DNA from: Oikopleura dioica
Taxonomy: Eukaryota > Chordata > Appendicularia > Copelata > Oikopleuridae
Direction: 5' to 3'
Length of the DNA stretch: 64,000 bases
Assembly: GCA_907165135.1 (NCBI GenBank)
Contig: OU015569.1
Coordinates: forward strand, 11,904,501 to 11,968,500
Position numbers and translations under genes: made by a program. The notes below the pieces were generated by a model that searched no databases, was not told where the DNA came from, and saw only the letters and a list, made by a program, of their open reading frames with translations. This document shows, in pieces, positions 33,501-41,749 of the stretch (its first letter is position 1; each line of letters opens with the position of its first letter).

Positions 33501-36500
33501 ATCCGTGCTCAAAACAGGTTTGAAACACATATTCCAGAGCTTTCAGATGGCTTTCCCAATTATTGTCAATCACTATCAAATCGTCCAAATAGAGCAGAAT
33601 AGAATCATGTTTCATCAGCTTGTTCATAATTCGAGAGAAACAGGCTGGAGCATTGCATGATCCATAGAGCATTCTATTGGTTTGGTAATGGCGTCCATCG
33701 TAACTGAAGGCCATTTTGTGGGCATCAGCTTCATGAATAAAGACGGCCCAGTAGCCTCTCAAGAAGTCTACTGAACTGATAAAACATTCTTTTCCGGAGA
33801 GCTTCTTTCCGATGGAGGTGAATACACTTTGCATGCTTGGCAATGGGAAGCGATCTTTTTGGAGTAGTTCATTTAGCATTCGCGCATCAAGAGAAATTCT
33901 GATTGAGGAATCACTCTTTCGTAATATAATGAGCGGTATGTTGAATGCCGATTGTGTTTCTTGGATGACATTGAGCTTTTTCCAATTAGTCATTTGATCA
34001 TCAACTTGCGGTTGAAGATGAATCGCAATTTTTCGGGGCGGCTGATGAGCAGATTTTGTTTCATCATAAAGTGGGAGCGAGTATCGGAAACCAAAAAGTC
34101 TTCCGAGATCATTTGAGTCCATGTTGAAGGAGAGTCGCCATTTGTAAGTTAAATCTCCGAGCTGTTTCTTTTGTTTTGGATTTGCAGCGCCATAAGATCC
34201 AATGGCGGGAACGAAGTTGATTTTTTGAGCTTTTTCTGATCGTTGTTTTACGAATTCATCGTACTCTTCTCTTTCACGACCAGTTTCTTTATCAATTTCA
34301 ATTAAGCCGGTTAAGAACAAGTCAGGTGAGCTTGGGTCGATTGTTGGGATAGATTTATTCTTCAAGATAACTGATTTTTCTCCAATTGTTATTCCTTTAA
34401 GAGCATCCATTCCCAAAATGATCGGGCAAGATAGGTTACGAACAATGAGCGGGTCCAACTTCAATTTAAGTGGCGAGGAGCTTGTTTCGAACTGAACATC
34501 AATAGGGGTTCTGAGCGTTTTGACTTTTACAACTTCTGAATTTGCGCACTTGAGCATTATTGAAGATGGGATTTGTTGATTGATTGTTGACGGTAAAACA
34601 TCGAGAACATCAGAGCGGAAACAGGTTCGACTTGCACCACTATCAATAAGGCAAGGGAACTTGAATCCGTTGAGCAAAATTTGTACAAATTTGAGCGAGG
34701 CCGGTGCAAAATGAGCGTATTCGCACGTTTCGATGACTTTTGATAGTCATGCCCCTTCCTTTATAATTTTAAGGATGTCTTCAGGGACTTCTTCCGCATG
34801 GAGATATTTGCACTTTTCGCCAAATCGACAGCGGCGATTACGAACATAGGCAATGCAGTGTCCCTGAATCTTGTCAGTTGGAATTCTCGATCGTGGTTTT
34901 CGTTTCTTCTCCTTTGAAGGTTCTTTGGCAGAAGCGATCATTTCTTTGAGCTGGGAGCAGAGCTGCGCCATTTCAGATTCTTTTCCACTATTTGAGCATT
35001 CAGCAGTGAAGACATTTTCTCGTTTGTAGAAACTTCGTTCTAGTTCCATAGCACGGTTAGCGATATTTCGGAGATTGAGCAGGGATTTTTCTCGTCGCAG
35101 TAATTCGGCAAGTCGAGGATCCTGGCATTCGATGAATCGATCGCAAATGATTGACTCGTCTGCTGCATCGAGCACGAGTTTTCCATAACCCTTTTTGAAA
35201 TATGCTTGGAGCTTCGTAACGGCCATTTGTTGGGTTTCCTGGCCTCGTTGAAACGATGTGTAGAGATGTTTGAAGTGTTCCTTGTCTTTGCCAAGAACTT
35301 GCACTAATTTCGTTTTAAAGCTTTCCCAGTTCTTCTTTTCTTCTTCGGTAATGGCTTCAATCAAGGAGGTTCCACTTTCTTCCATCAGAATTTGAGACAA
35401 GGCGACGCTGATCAGATCCGCGTCGGTGATCTTTGAACATTTACCGTAAAGTTCCATGTTGACGATCCAGTTTTCTACAGGGAGCTGGGAGTCGAATTTG
35501 GGAGTCTTCATTTTTACTTGTCCAAATTTTGGTTGATCGGGCGATGATTCTTTTTGCTGTTGATTAGGTTCCTTTTGAGGAGCATTTCTAGGATCGTTTC
35601 TAGGAGCAGATCCAGATGGCTTGGAATCAGGAGGTGGTGGTCGGAACTTCGGTTCTACCTTTTCAGACTCATCAATTCGAGCGAGAATTGAGTTCAGGTT
35701 ATCCATTTCAATAATTTCATTTATTTTATCGATATCAATTTTATGATCTGCACGAGCTGTCTTTTGAACAGCTTCTTGGATATTATTCACATCGAAATCT
35801 GGGTCAAATTCAATTCTTTGGTCTACCTTTCGGAAAAAATATTTTCTATCTAATTGGTCGAACAAGTCTGGCTGAATATTGAGCAAATTCAGGACACACC
35901 CTGACTTGTCAAATCGGGGAATAGGGAGCGGGTATTTCTTATCCGGGTGCTTGTCATAAATAAGCATAAGCTCTTTAGCAGTCAGATCAACTACCAATTT
36001 ATAATAAAGTTCTCCCATGATATCAAAACTTTAGCCTATTGGGTAACCTGTACTTACGTGAGTCTGTTCTTGGGAGCGGCGCTCTGCAGAAGGTCAGGAT
36101 AAAATCGCTTTTTTTGATTCTTTCTTCTGGTTCTTTCTTCTGGTTCTTTCTTCTGGTTCTAGCTGGGTTTTGTTGTGGGCGTTCCGTTTTCTTCAGTCAC
36201 CAAAATATGTACGTGTTTATCAAAGTACATAAATTGGGTTTGTTGAGACTGGTTTATTTGTATTCGGGAGCAGGATACAAAAAGAGTAAAGTTAGTTTTG
36301 TTGGTAGTGAAGTTTTGTGTGTGTGTGTGTGAACAGAGAAATGTTTCTTATATAGTGTTTTGTAAGACGTGGTAGAGTGTTCTATGGTGGGTGGTCAGAT
36401 ATTCCGTGAAGTGTGGCTGAGCCGTTTGAGGAATGTGGCTTGAGCTTTCACGGAGCGCGGCGGGCGCTTTCACGGCGCGTGGAATAGAGCTTCGCGGACA

Positions 36501-37347
36501 GTGAATGAGAATGGCGCGCAGCGCGGAGCAAATGTGCATTGATAAACACCACTACATTTATTATCGATAATTTTTTCGGCAACTTTGGACAGGATTTATT
36601 TAGACCGGTTCCTGGAATCCTTTTACTTCGCTTTCTAGGATGTAGCCGTAGCCGTAAAATGCCCACATTACTTGACTCAAGTCGAAATCACTTACCAGGG
36701 ATCTTATAATTAGAATTTGATCTTAGATTAAATAAAAGTTAAGGTTAGGGTTAGTCGAATATTTAGCCGAAAAGACCAAATTTTAGTCTAAAAATAGTCT
36801 TAAATTTGGACTAAACCAAAATATGGAAGTGCATTTTTGATTAACCAATAAGATTTCTGTATTTAGCCTACCGACCAATCAAAACCCTGATCCTCAAAAT
36901 CACTTCTATTTTTTGCTTCTGCCCCAAATTTAAACATTTAGACTTGTCGCGACGCTTAGTAAGAACCCTTGTTCACTTATCAACGACGCAAGTAGCTGTT
37001 TCGAATGCATGCTGTTTAGACAGAGCGTAATCTCCGGAAAGATGATTTCTGCGTCGATGACATTTTGCGACTGGTAGAGCGTTTGCCCGAGCGCGTACTT
37101 AAAAGTTTCAAAAACAATAATTACTTTTACTCGTTTCTTTTTTTTTTACTTGAGTGTAGTCGACGTTGAGAATCAGCAAAGTGTAGAAAACGCCGATGAT
37201 AACGACAGAGCTCCAAAAAATCAGGCGAGGAAGAGGAATCCGCTCTTTCAAGAGAATCATCGAGCCTTGAGGACCGACATGGGCGAAAACGTTGGAGCTC
37301 CATTTTTGCACCCATTTTGGGGGCTTCAGAGATATTCCTCGGCACAT
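27585..37347 (-). CDS. DEG/ENaC (ASIC-like) sodium channel, with retroelement in an intron
   Basis: Trimeric amiloride-type cation channel subunit. Exons on the minus strand: 37347-37150, 37097-36944, 36670-36606, 29420-29341, 29247-29171, 29121-28895, 28629-28275, 28233-28144, 27920-27756, 27709-27585. They sum to 1,536 nt, an intact 511-residue frame. N-terminal cytosolic region and TM1 (LIFWSSVVIIGVFYTLLIL); FPEITLCLNS after TM1; IFTRLGYCYHF; the Cys-rich thumb (CLVKQIMESCNCSLPWF, GYCPF, CRCIPSC); DYPLLSLVSDIGGTAGLIAG with the GxS filter GMS in TM2. The intron 28144/27920 requires a GA donor. Intron three (29421-36605) holds the LTR element; without it, it would be 64 nt. A family A MITE lies in intron 28630-28894. 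Confidence 0.85.
28653..28891. repeat. MITE family A, full-length copy in channel intron
   Basis: CTCGGCAACCTGAG arm, AAAGCCGCGTAGCGGCTTTT, GAAGCCGCGAAGCGGCTTC, an AT-rich centre and the mirror image ending CCTGACTCAGGTTTTCAACA. It fills almost the whole GT-AG intron 28630-28894, leaving about 25 bp of non-element intron. Confidence 0.85.
29440..29788 (-). repeat. 3' LTR
   Basis: 349 bp; carries a (TG)n tract and, on the minus strand, a TATATAAG box at about 29580-29587. Same sequence as the LTR at 36208-36556. Confidence 0.92.
29803..30459 (-). CDS. Third ORF of the retroelement, unknown function
   Basis: 218 residues, starting MPTTLTSDIFLLQKTSD, placed between pol and the 3' LTR where env-like genes lie in Tor elements. 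I see no signal peptide, no transmembrane helix and few cysteines; it is helical with an acidic Gln/Asn-rich tail (QPQQEEQFVDNQNEN). A splice-acceptor-like CTCCCAG sits immediately before the ATG, so it may be made from a spliced RNA. Its stop overlaps the polypurine tract. About 740 bp without a long ORF separate it from pol. An envelope glycoprotein is not supported. Confidence 0.7.
   Translation of the reverse strand: MPTTLTSDIFLLQKTSDTKRRFQQFALNYVIGIRIPLYEIECEKTKIIRNLLEKVEFSIQEREDWFEILQQKPLDLEVTSADLKSLLLYSCKCLLYTAKSASKETRKKILDTYEAKFAKKRGCWKELNCKQSSEIQLIASQVYLILTDLLEFLGLLENTAQPQQEEQFVDNQNENAPQSDQQMEFVDVPNFDTVTSYGQNIIDQLINSGNPPASNDLL
31201..34746 (-). CDS. pol: Pol polyprotein: protease, reverse transcriptase, RNase H, integrase
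   Basis: About 1,180 codons in the same frame as gag, directly after the gag TGA. Order: aspartic protease with CLIDSGASRTCF; reverse transcriptase with the active site YLDD; RNase H with LVTDSSGYAVGG and a downstream Glu helix; integrase with an H-x4-H plus C-x2-C zinc site (YLHSLTAH, CETC) and catalytic D,D,E in TDIVDFG, ISDNGKEF and NGKCERIH. The C-terminal tail is Pro/Gln-rich. The order PR-RT-RH-IN is that of Ty3/gypsy elements and retroviruses. No frameshift or stop breaks it. It has no ATG of its own near the start, so it depends on gag translation. Confidence 0.93.
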   Translation of the reverse strand, partial: LSKVIETCEYAHFAPASLKFVQILLNGFKFPCLIDSGASRTCFRSDVLDVLPSTINQQIPSSIMLKCANSEVVKVKTLRTPIDVQFETSSSPLKLKLDPLIVRNLSCPIILGMDALKGITIGEKSVILKNKSIPTIDPSSPDLFLTGLIEIDKETGREREEYDEFVKQRSEKAQKINFVPAIGSYGAANPKQKKQLGDLTYKWRLSFNMDSNDLGRLFGFRYSLPLYDETKSAHQPPRKIAIHLQPQVDDQMTNWKKLNVIQETQSAFNIPLIILRKSDSSIRISLDARMLNELLQKDRFPLPSMQSVFTSIGKKLSGKECFISSVDFLRGYWAVFIHEADAHKMAFSYDGRHYQTNRMLYGSCNAPACFSRIMNKLMKHDSILLYLDDLIVIDNNWESHLKALEYVFQTCFEHGLVLNAAKCQLASKQLDFLGHSITADGIKPLRKHLEAIEKMSPPRDKAELKRYLGMVNFNVKFIKRGSEILSPLYRLTSVKAKYEWSDIHQKAFDTVKSELLKEPTLAHFKPGCKLVLVTDSSGYAVGGTLYQVQNDQFAPLGYFSKALSGPDLKRPMRIKELFALCWGIQFFEYYLINCEFDCYVDHKSLLYLFRESRRQKLDIKLCNVHNYLLAFNFTIIHKSGSSPEMASADFFSRLPKSKSSDLDKDSENFFDVDETIFALSTLSNDDAIFSYENRSFTAKEMTAAQEACSITKNLIQKAKINKSQKRLMLKDNVLYSNDRLVLPSQIADEFISYLHSLTAHAGSQQLLQMLKKFFISNIQQKVRAITSSCETCIRLKPIKQMRPSLIKDRQFAQLPFEKVHTDIVDFGRPDQAGKRYLLTVVDSLSGYLDGEPLSNKSDNLVAKALLQIILRHGISENCISDNGKEFGSKTTAILDRFEIRRSTTSAYYSKSNGKCERIHREIHQKLKNQLATNRTWSNYWPLVQYFLNNTPKGSLDGLSSNEVVYGRQFHVPFSLKEPIAENIQPFIKGLNSYLKKLHPALLNFQVQRYQSLLKRDKNNCPVLPIGTSVLCWKPDNYSGKLGISWSGPFKIHRRLSKDSYIVKCPLTRKEYRRNISLIRPLKIKTDNDKTEMICKDENPNNSSSKEKSAPIQAPVPDPKQTQVPALKQAQQNRSAPTDDTVQDQNPCSDAPTSTANDQLLLNESENKDSVWKDRLRSRHNK
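34744..34749 (-). promoter_or_regulatory. In-frame TGA CTA between gag and pol, candidate readthrough site
   Basis: The gag stop TGA is followed by CTA, and the frame then stays open through about 23 codons into the pol protease. UGA CUA is a known high-readthrough context in cellular and viral mRNAs. No slippery heptamer is needed because the frames are the same. Confidence 0.75.
34747..36018 (-). CDS. gag: Gag polyprotein with C-terminal CCCH zinc finger
   Basis: 423 residues starting at MGELYYKLVVDLTAKEL. An N-terminal domain is followed by a Pro-rich linker and a helical capsid-like region (about residues 165-340, including VENWIVNMELYGKCSKI). Near the end a basic stretch (KEKKRKPRSRIP) precedes one zinc finger with spacing C-x8-C-x5-C-x3-H. 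That is the pattern of cellular CCCH RNA-binding proteins, not the C-x2-C-x4-H-x4-C knuckle usual in retroviral nucleocapsids. It should bind the element RNA. The stop is the leaky-context TGA that joins it to pol. Confidence 0.88.
   Translation of the reverse strand: MGELYYKLVVDLTAKELMLIYDKHPDKKYPLPIPRFDKSGCVLNLLNIQPDLFDQLDRKYFFRKVDQRIEFDPDFDVNNIQEAVQKTARADHKIDIDKINEIIEMDNLNSILARIDESEKVEPKFRPPPPDSKPSGSAPRNDPRNAPQKEPNQQQKESSPDQPKFGQVKMKTPKFDSQLPVENWIVNMELYGKCSKITDADLISVALSQILMEESGTSLIEAITEEEKKNWESFKTKLVQVLGKDKEHFKHLYTSFQRGQETQQMAVTKLQAYFKKGYGKLVLDAADESIICDRFIECQDPRLAELLRREKSLLNLRNIANRAMELERSFYKRENVFTAECSNSGKESEMAQLCSQLKEMIASAKEPSKEKKRKPRSRIPTDKIQGHCIAYVRNRRCRFGEKCKYLHAEEVPEDILKIIKEGA
36121..36159. 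repeat. Three tandem copies of TTTCTTCTGGTTC
   Basis: 13-bp unit repeated three times without change between the primer-binding site and gag, in the untranslated leader of the retroelement. Confidence 0.85.
36208..36556 (-). repeat. 5' LTR
   Basis: 349 bp, followed on the element strand by the candidate primer-binding site. Its TATATAAG box on the minus strand would start the genomic RNA. Confidence 0.92.
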
Positions 37348-37657
37348 TTTCTCTTTTCGAGTTTTTTGACTGATTATTGAAAATTAAAATGAAGAAGATT
37401 TCGATTCCAAAATTCGAAGTCAATAATTTGTGGCCATTTATGGATTTGAGATGACATAAGTAGCAATCAATATTCTGAAAAGGCATCGTTTTTTGTCAAA
37501 AAATAAAAATGAGATGCTCGAAGATTCTGGTGTTTTTTTTGAAACATGAAATTTTGATTTATTATTATTTTTTTTTCTCATTTTTCAGAGAGAGAGACAA
37601 GCGGTAAATGAAATAATGAGTAGCAGGGTCATTTTGTTTTTTCAAATAAAATAGTGC
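37348..37657. other. Intergenic, 5' side of the channel gene
   Basis: AT-rich. Probably holds the channel promoter and the 3' end of the secreted Cys-rich gene. Nothing else seen. Confidence 0.45.
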
Positions 37658-38745
37658 TTATTCTGGTGTGCAAGTGCCGCCATCGCAGAAGGTGTCGGTA
37701 TCCGATGATGTTGGGAGATCGAAGAGATTGTAGTAGGCGTTGTAGTCTGGGACGCTGTATTGGCCGAAGTTGGGCGTGATCTGGAAAGAAACGTTTGACA
37801 AATTTTTCAGTGTAAAAAGTATGAAAAGGTTTCTACGCAAAAAAATCTTGTATTTTGTTTACCTCTTTTCTGCACCAAGCAACTGTTGTTTCGCAGTCGA
37901 AGGCGGTCTTGTCTGGAATTTCTGGCTCGCCCGCGGTCGAGCTCTTGTAAGGAAGATGGTTGCACAAGTAGTTCTTGGTGAGGGCGTCTCCGGTCATGCC
38001 GTCCTGGTAGTAATGAGGCGTGGCGAGGCAGCAAGCTCGGCAAATCGAAGGGCCAAGTCGGAGGGCAGCCTTGGGTCCGTCTTTCTCGTGGAGACGGAGG
38101 CACTGGTTGAGCCCGAAGCCGCCGTGGAGTCCCATCCATCTGTTGTCCTTGAGATTCTTCTTGAAGTCATCATCGGTGTCTCCGCCGCTTCTGCTGTCGT
38201 AGCCGTTTTGGGCTGGGAGCGCGAGGCAACCGCCGATGCCGTAGTGGTAGCTGATTTCGTCGCCTCTGGCCGCTTCTTTGTTGTAGTAGAGTTTGTAGAT
38301 TTGGGAGACGAGGTCGCTCTCGTTGGCGATGGTGGAGCCGGGATGGTTCATCATTTGGGCGCAGCCGGCTTGGATGTTGACGATTTGGCCGAACTGGGCG
38401 CGCTCTTCGATGTAGCAGAACATGTCGTGGCCGAAGCACTCGACTGGGTAGTAGTTGCCGCTGCTGAAGTAGCCGTGCTCGGTGATGTCCCAGTGGCGGA
38501 TCTGCTTCTGTTTGGGCGTCGCGTGGCAGTATCGACGGTTTCCGTTCGCCAGACCGTACTTGTTGTAACTGGCGTCCTGGCCGGTCTTTCCAGCGTAGAT
38601 ATTTGTGTTGTAGTAGTCCTAGAATGAAAAACAGTTGTCTAAAACTGCAGCTTCTTTGATTTGTTCTCACCTGGAAATAGTAGCCTCGGTCGGCTTCGTC
38701 GCTTTGCGCTTGGGCAATGACGAAAAGCGCGGCGGAAAACTTCAT
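37658..38745 (-). CDS. Secreted cysteine-rich protein, possibly Ly6/uPAR-like
   Basis: Three exons, 38745-38671, 38618-37863 and 37780-37658, GT-AG and in phase; 317 residues. MKFSAALFVIAQAQS is a signal peptide. There is no transmembrane segment. The spacing CFGHDMFCYIEERAQFGQ followed by NIQAGC, and later CRACC ... YLCN, resembles the Ly6/uPAR (three-finger) cysteine pattern (CF..CY.E...G....GC, CC...CN). A 110-residue insertion between these halves is unusual. I do not recognise a specific family. Larvaceans secrete many lineage-specific proteins into the filter house, which is one possible destination, but nothing here shows it. Confidence 0.75.
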
Positions 38746-39992
38746 CTCTCTTTTTTCACTCTCTTACTTGGGGCAGAGGGTTAATCTGGGCACCCGTTCC
38801 GCTGGTTTTTATTCCCTGCTCAAGGCTCCTTTTTCAGCAGAATCACGCAACGAAGAAATAATTATTTGTCAACAAGGTGGTTTTAGATGAACCTGCTGCG
38901 AGGAAAAAACGTTTCTGATGCAAAAATATTTCCACTTCTGCAGTTTTAAGGAAAAATAAAAATTAGTAGTACCTTGATTTTCCTCTTTGATTTTTGAATT
39001 CTTTGAGGTCAGGAATTCAGGCTCGAAAACTGTGTAAAAACCTGAGTCAGGGTCCTTTAAAAGCTTTAATAAAAGAACAGTTTTATAAGCCTTATTTCAG
39101 GGCCCTGACTAAGGTTTTCACACAGGTTTGCAAAAAAAGACCGAGATAAGGGCTCGAACGTTCAATTAACGATTGAAAATAAGGGTCTCACAATTTTAAC
39201 TTCGACAGAAAATTCTGCTGGCAATTTGCGAAAAATACCCTCATCATCAATAAATCAAGTCCCGAAGCAGTCAGAATCACCCGTTTCGGAAACAGCGCTG
39301 CTTGATAAAGAAGTAGAGCCAGATTTGTTCGATTACTGAGTCGCATTAAATTGAAAACAGCGAGCAAATAGTACGTCCTGACGTGTGTAAACTAGCTGAC
39401 CACTTGTCTTTTAGATCTTCCAAGAATTAGCGATCATTACGCGCCATATCGATTTCCCTCTCAGGCGCTGGAATTCGAAAGAATCGCGAAACAGAGAGAG
39501 AGGAAGTCGTTTCTTTGAAGACAGTGTCGACAAACTGGCATTTCCATTTTTCATTTGGCGTGAATTGACTATTCAAATTTTCAATTTCAATTCAACGGCG
39601 GCGGCGAAAAAAAAAAGAATATAAATTTTGAAAATTGAATTGAACACACTTGAAACCAGCGAGAGAATAAAAAAAAGCCGCACAAAGGTAACAGCTGCGG
39701 CCAAAAGCTAAATTAATCATATTTCCTGCTTGAAAAATGTGCAAGCGGGTTCATGTTCAATCGCTACAGTCAGAAGTTAACTGTAACTTAGCAAGCAGCT
39801 AAGCAAAGAAAGATTGAACCAACAACGCTTCGCGGAAGCTCTTTATTTTTCCACTTGTTCAAGTACAGAATCGAAAGTTTTGAATCAAATTGAAGTTTTA
39901 TTATCTTTGAGAAAATATCGATACTAAATACTGATAAATAATAATTATTGTATTCTTGCCGGGATTTATTTGACTAATTAAACGATAGAGAG
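38746..39992. other. Intergenic with MITE copy and exon-like fragment
   Basis: Promoter side of the secreted protein gene, a family A MITE copy (39021-39131), an AAATAAGGGTCTCA motif (39178), a short plus-strand exon-like ORF end (39271-39339), then AT-rich sequence up to the rhodanese gene. Confidence 0.5.
39021..39131. repeat. MITE family A copy, core lost
   Basis: CCTGAGTCAGGGTCC arm and GGGCCCTGACTAAGGTTTTC arm around a short AT-rich centre. Confidence 0.7.
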
Positions 39993-41245
39993 ATGATCGG
40001 AATCCCAACGATTGAAGATCAAACAGCAGAAACATCTGATCTTGAGCGGTAAGAAAGATTTATTAGTTTATTGCACTGTAATTTAATAGAAAGTTATGCT
40101 AGAAGAAATTCTCATGAATCATGATTTTGATTGAGACTTACTTACTTCTAAAGATATTCAATTAGGACACCATTAGGTTTACTTTTTGATATACAGTTAT
40201 TTTCCTCTTTTGTGGACATTTTTTGTCCCAAATTTTCGGAAAAATGTCCACAAAAGTGGGCAAGGGTTCCCAAAAAATGTCCCGCCGTAGTATATTTAAA
40301 TTTTTTCAAATATAAGTTTTTATGGAAAAATGGGAAATTTCATCCTCGAAACGCCTTTCTCTTGCTTATGTTTATCTTTTTTCGACAAATTTAAATGCTT
40401 TTGTCCTTCATTTCTTGAAAATAACCCTTGATTTTTGAAAAAAATATGTCATTTTTGCCTCTAAAATTTTCTTATCAGGGAAAATGTCCACAAAATTGGA
40501 ACATTATCTTTGCAATAGTGTCCCACGAGTACCCCTTAAAATGAAGAAAATGTCCACAAATTTGGGGTCCACAAAAGAGGAAAAAAACTGTAAAAGTATG
40601 TTTCAAAATTAAGAGGGTAGAACTAGGTTTTTCGAAAATAGCATAGTTCTACCCCCTTAATTTCAGAGATTCTCGAGAATATCGAGGCCATTTTTCAGGC
40701 AGAATTCGCTGTCAATGTTTTCGTAGTGATACCCTTAAGACTTGCGTAAGAAAGTAGCTTTGAGTCTTGAGTTTATTTCCACAGAAAGCAATAATTTGAA
40801 TCCTCAGTGCACGAAAAAGTGAAAAAAGTCTGGTGATCGATGTCCGGCTCAAGCAAGAATTCAACGAAGGAATCATCGACGCGAAGAACTGGTTGAACAT
40901 TCCACACTACGAAATTCGCAAATTTTTCAACCTCTCCGACGACGACTTCCAGAAGCATTTCAAAAGGTTCCTCCTTATAATTTGGCTCGACTATCTTTTA
41001 AGTAGAGTAAAGCCAAGCGAGAGCACCGAAATAATACTGTATTGCCGCGATGGGCGCCGCGCTCAGGACGGGGCAATGGCGCTCTTTGAACTCAATTACA
41101 GGTAGTTGCTAATACTGTTACTTGACAGTTGCTATGAGCACTTTACTTACAACTGCTACTCTATTTCCACAGGCAAGCGAAGAACTACTTTGCCGGATTA
41201 AATGGCTGGATCAAAGAAAACCGCCCTGTCAAACGAGTTGTATGA
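39993..41245 (+). CDS. Single-domain rhodanese-like sulfurtransferase
   Basis: Transfers sulfane sulfur through a catalytic cysteine; resembles the small animal TSTD1/Hsp67B2 type. Exons 39993-40048, 40808-40966, 41006-41101 and 41173-41245. The key motifs are SLVIDVR at the domain start, FNEGIIDAKNWLNIPH, the active-site loop ILYCRDGRRAQ with the catalytic Cys, and the end YFAGLNGWIKENRPV. The 39-nt intron 40967-41005 has no stop and keeps the frame, so it is easily misread as coding; removing it restores the usual spacing before the active site. The first intron is 759 bp and contains two palindromic elements (40194-40590 and 40606-40663). Confidence 0.87.
40194..40590. repeat. TIR element with repeated GTCCACAAAA, in rhodanese intron 1
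   Basis: The ends CAGTTATTTTCCTCTTTTGT and, inverted, CAGTTTTTTTCCTCTTTTGT define a 397-bp element. AAAATGTCCACAAAA type motifs occur several times inside in both directions. No ORF of note. Confidence 0.8.
40606..40663. repeat. Short hairpin element, AAATTAAG..GGGTAGAACTA ends
   Basis: AAATTAAGAGGGTAGAACTA pairs with TAGTTCTACCCCCTTAATTT around an 18-nt loop. Its ends resemble the element at 23773-23944. Confidence 0.7.
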
Positions 41246-41384
41246 AGCGTAAACAAAAACTCACAATTCTCGATTTTGAAAAATTCTTGCAAATAAATTT
41301 TCATTCAAAAAAATTGTCTTGAAAATCGCCCGAAATCATAGAAGAAATTTCAAGTAATGAATCATAAAAAAGTCAAAGCCTGGG

Positions 41385-41488
41385 TTCGGCAACCCGTGTA
41401 GACATCCTGAGTCAGGGTATTCGCTAAATAAGTTTTTGCCAAGCCGCTGCGAACCCTGACTCAGGATTTCTACACAGGTTACCGAGCC
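41385..41488. repeat. MITE family A copy, core lost
   Basis: TTCGGCAACCCGTGTAGACA with CCTGAGTCAGGG, and CCCTGACTCAGGATTTC with ACACAGGTTACCGAGCC. One degenerate AGCCGC remains in the centre. Confidence 0.75.
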
Positions 41489-41749
41489 TAGGCACAGGCT
41501 CTCGTTTGATGCTATAAAATTAGGTAGTAGGGGCTATCGGTCGGACAGCCCCTAAGCCTAACCCAAGGGGACCCCCTTTGGGCTAACTCAGGGGGTTAGC
41601 CCCCGGACTCCCTGTTCCCTAACCCTAACCCTTAATTGAGAAAAGGGTTCAAACTAACAGTTACTTTTGGGTGTCTAACTGATACCCCGCTTCACCGAAA
41701 ATAAGGGTATCACTTAAGGTGTGCATACCTAAATTAACTCTTTATAAGT

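Larger units (their letters stand above)
29440..36556 (-). mobile_element. Complete Ty3/gypsy-class LTR retroelement (Tor-like)
   Basis: 7,117 bp, transcribed on the minus strand. The LTRs at 36208-36556 (5') and 29440-29788 (3') are 349 bp each, start TG and end CA in the plus reading, and look identical by eye. A 4-bp target duplication TTTA flanks it (29436-29439 and 36557-36560). A candidate primer-binding site beginning TGGTGACTGAAG lies 5 nt inside the 5' LTR (36185-36202), and a purine tract AAAAGAGGGAGGAATA abuts the 3' LTR (29789-29804). Internal genes in order are gag, pol and a third ORF. All look intact, so the copy is young and possibly active. It lies in the host channel gene in the same orientation. 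Confidence 0.93.

Noticed and set aside
29440-36556. Apparent excess of the tetramer GAGC on the plus strand of the retroelement
   Set aside because: Hand counts in a few lines gave several-fold excess in the pol tail but much less in gag. Without a computed background it cannot be separated from codon use.
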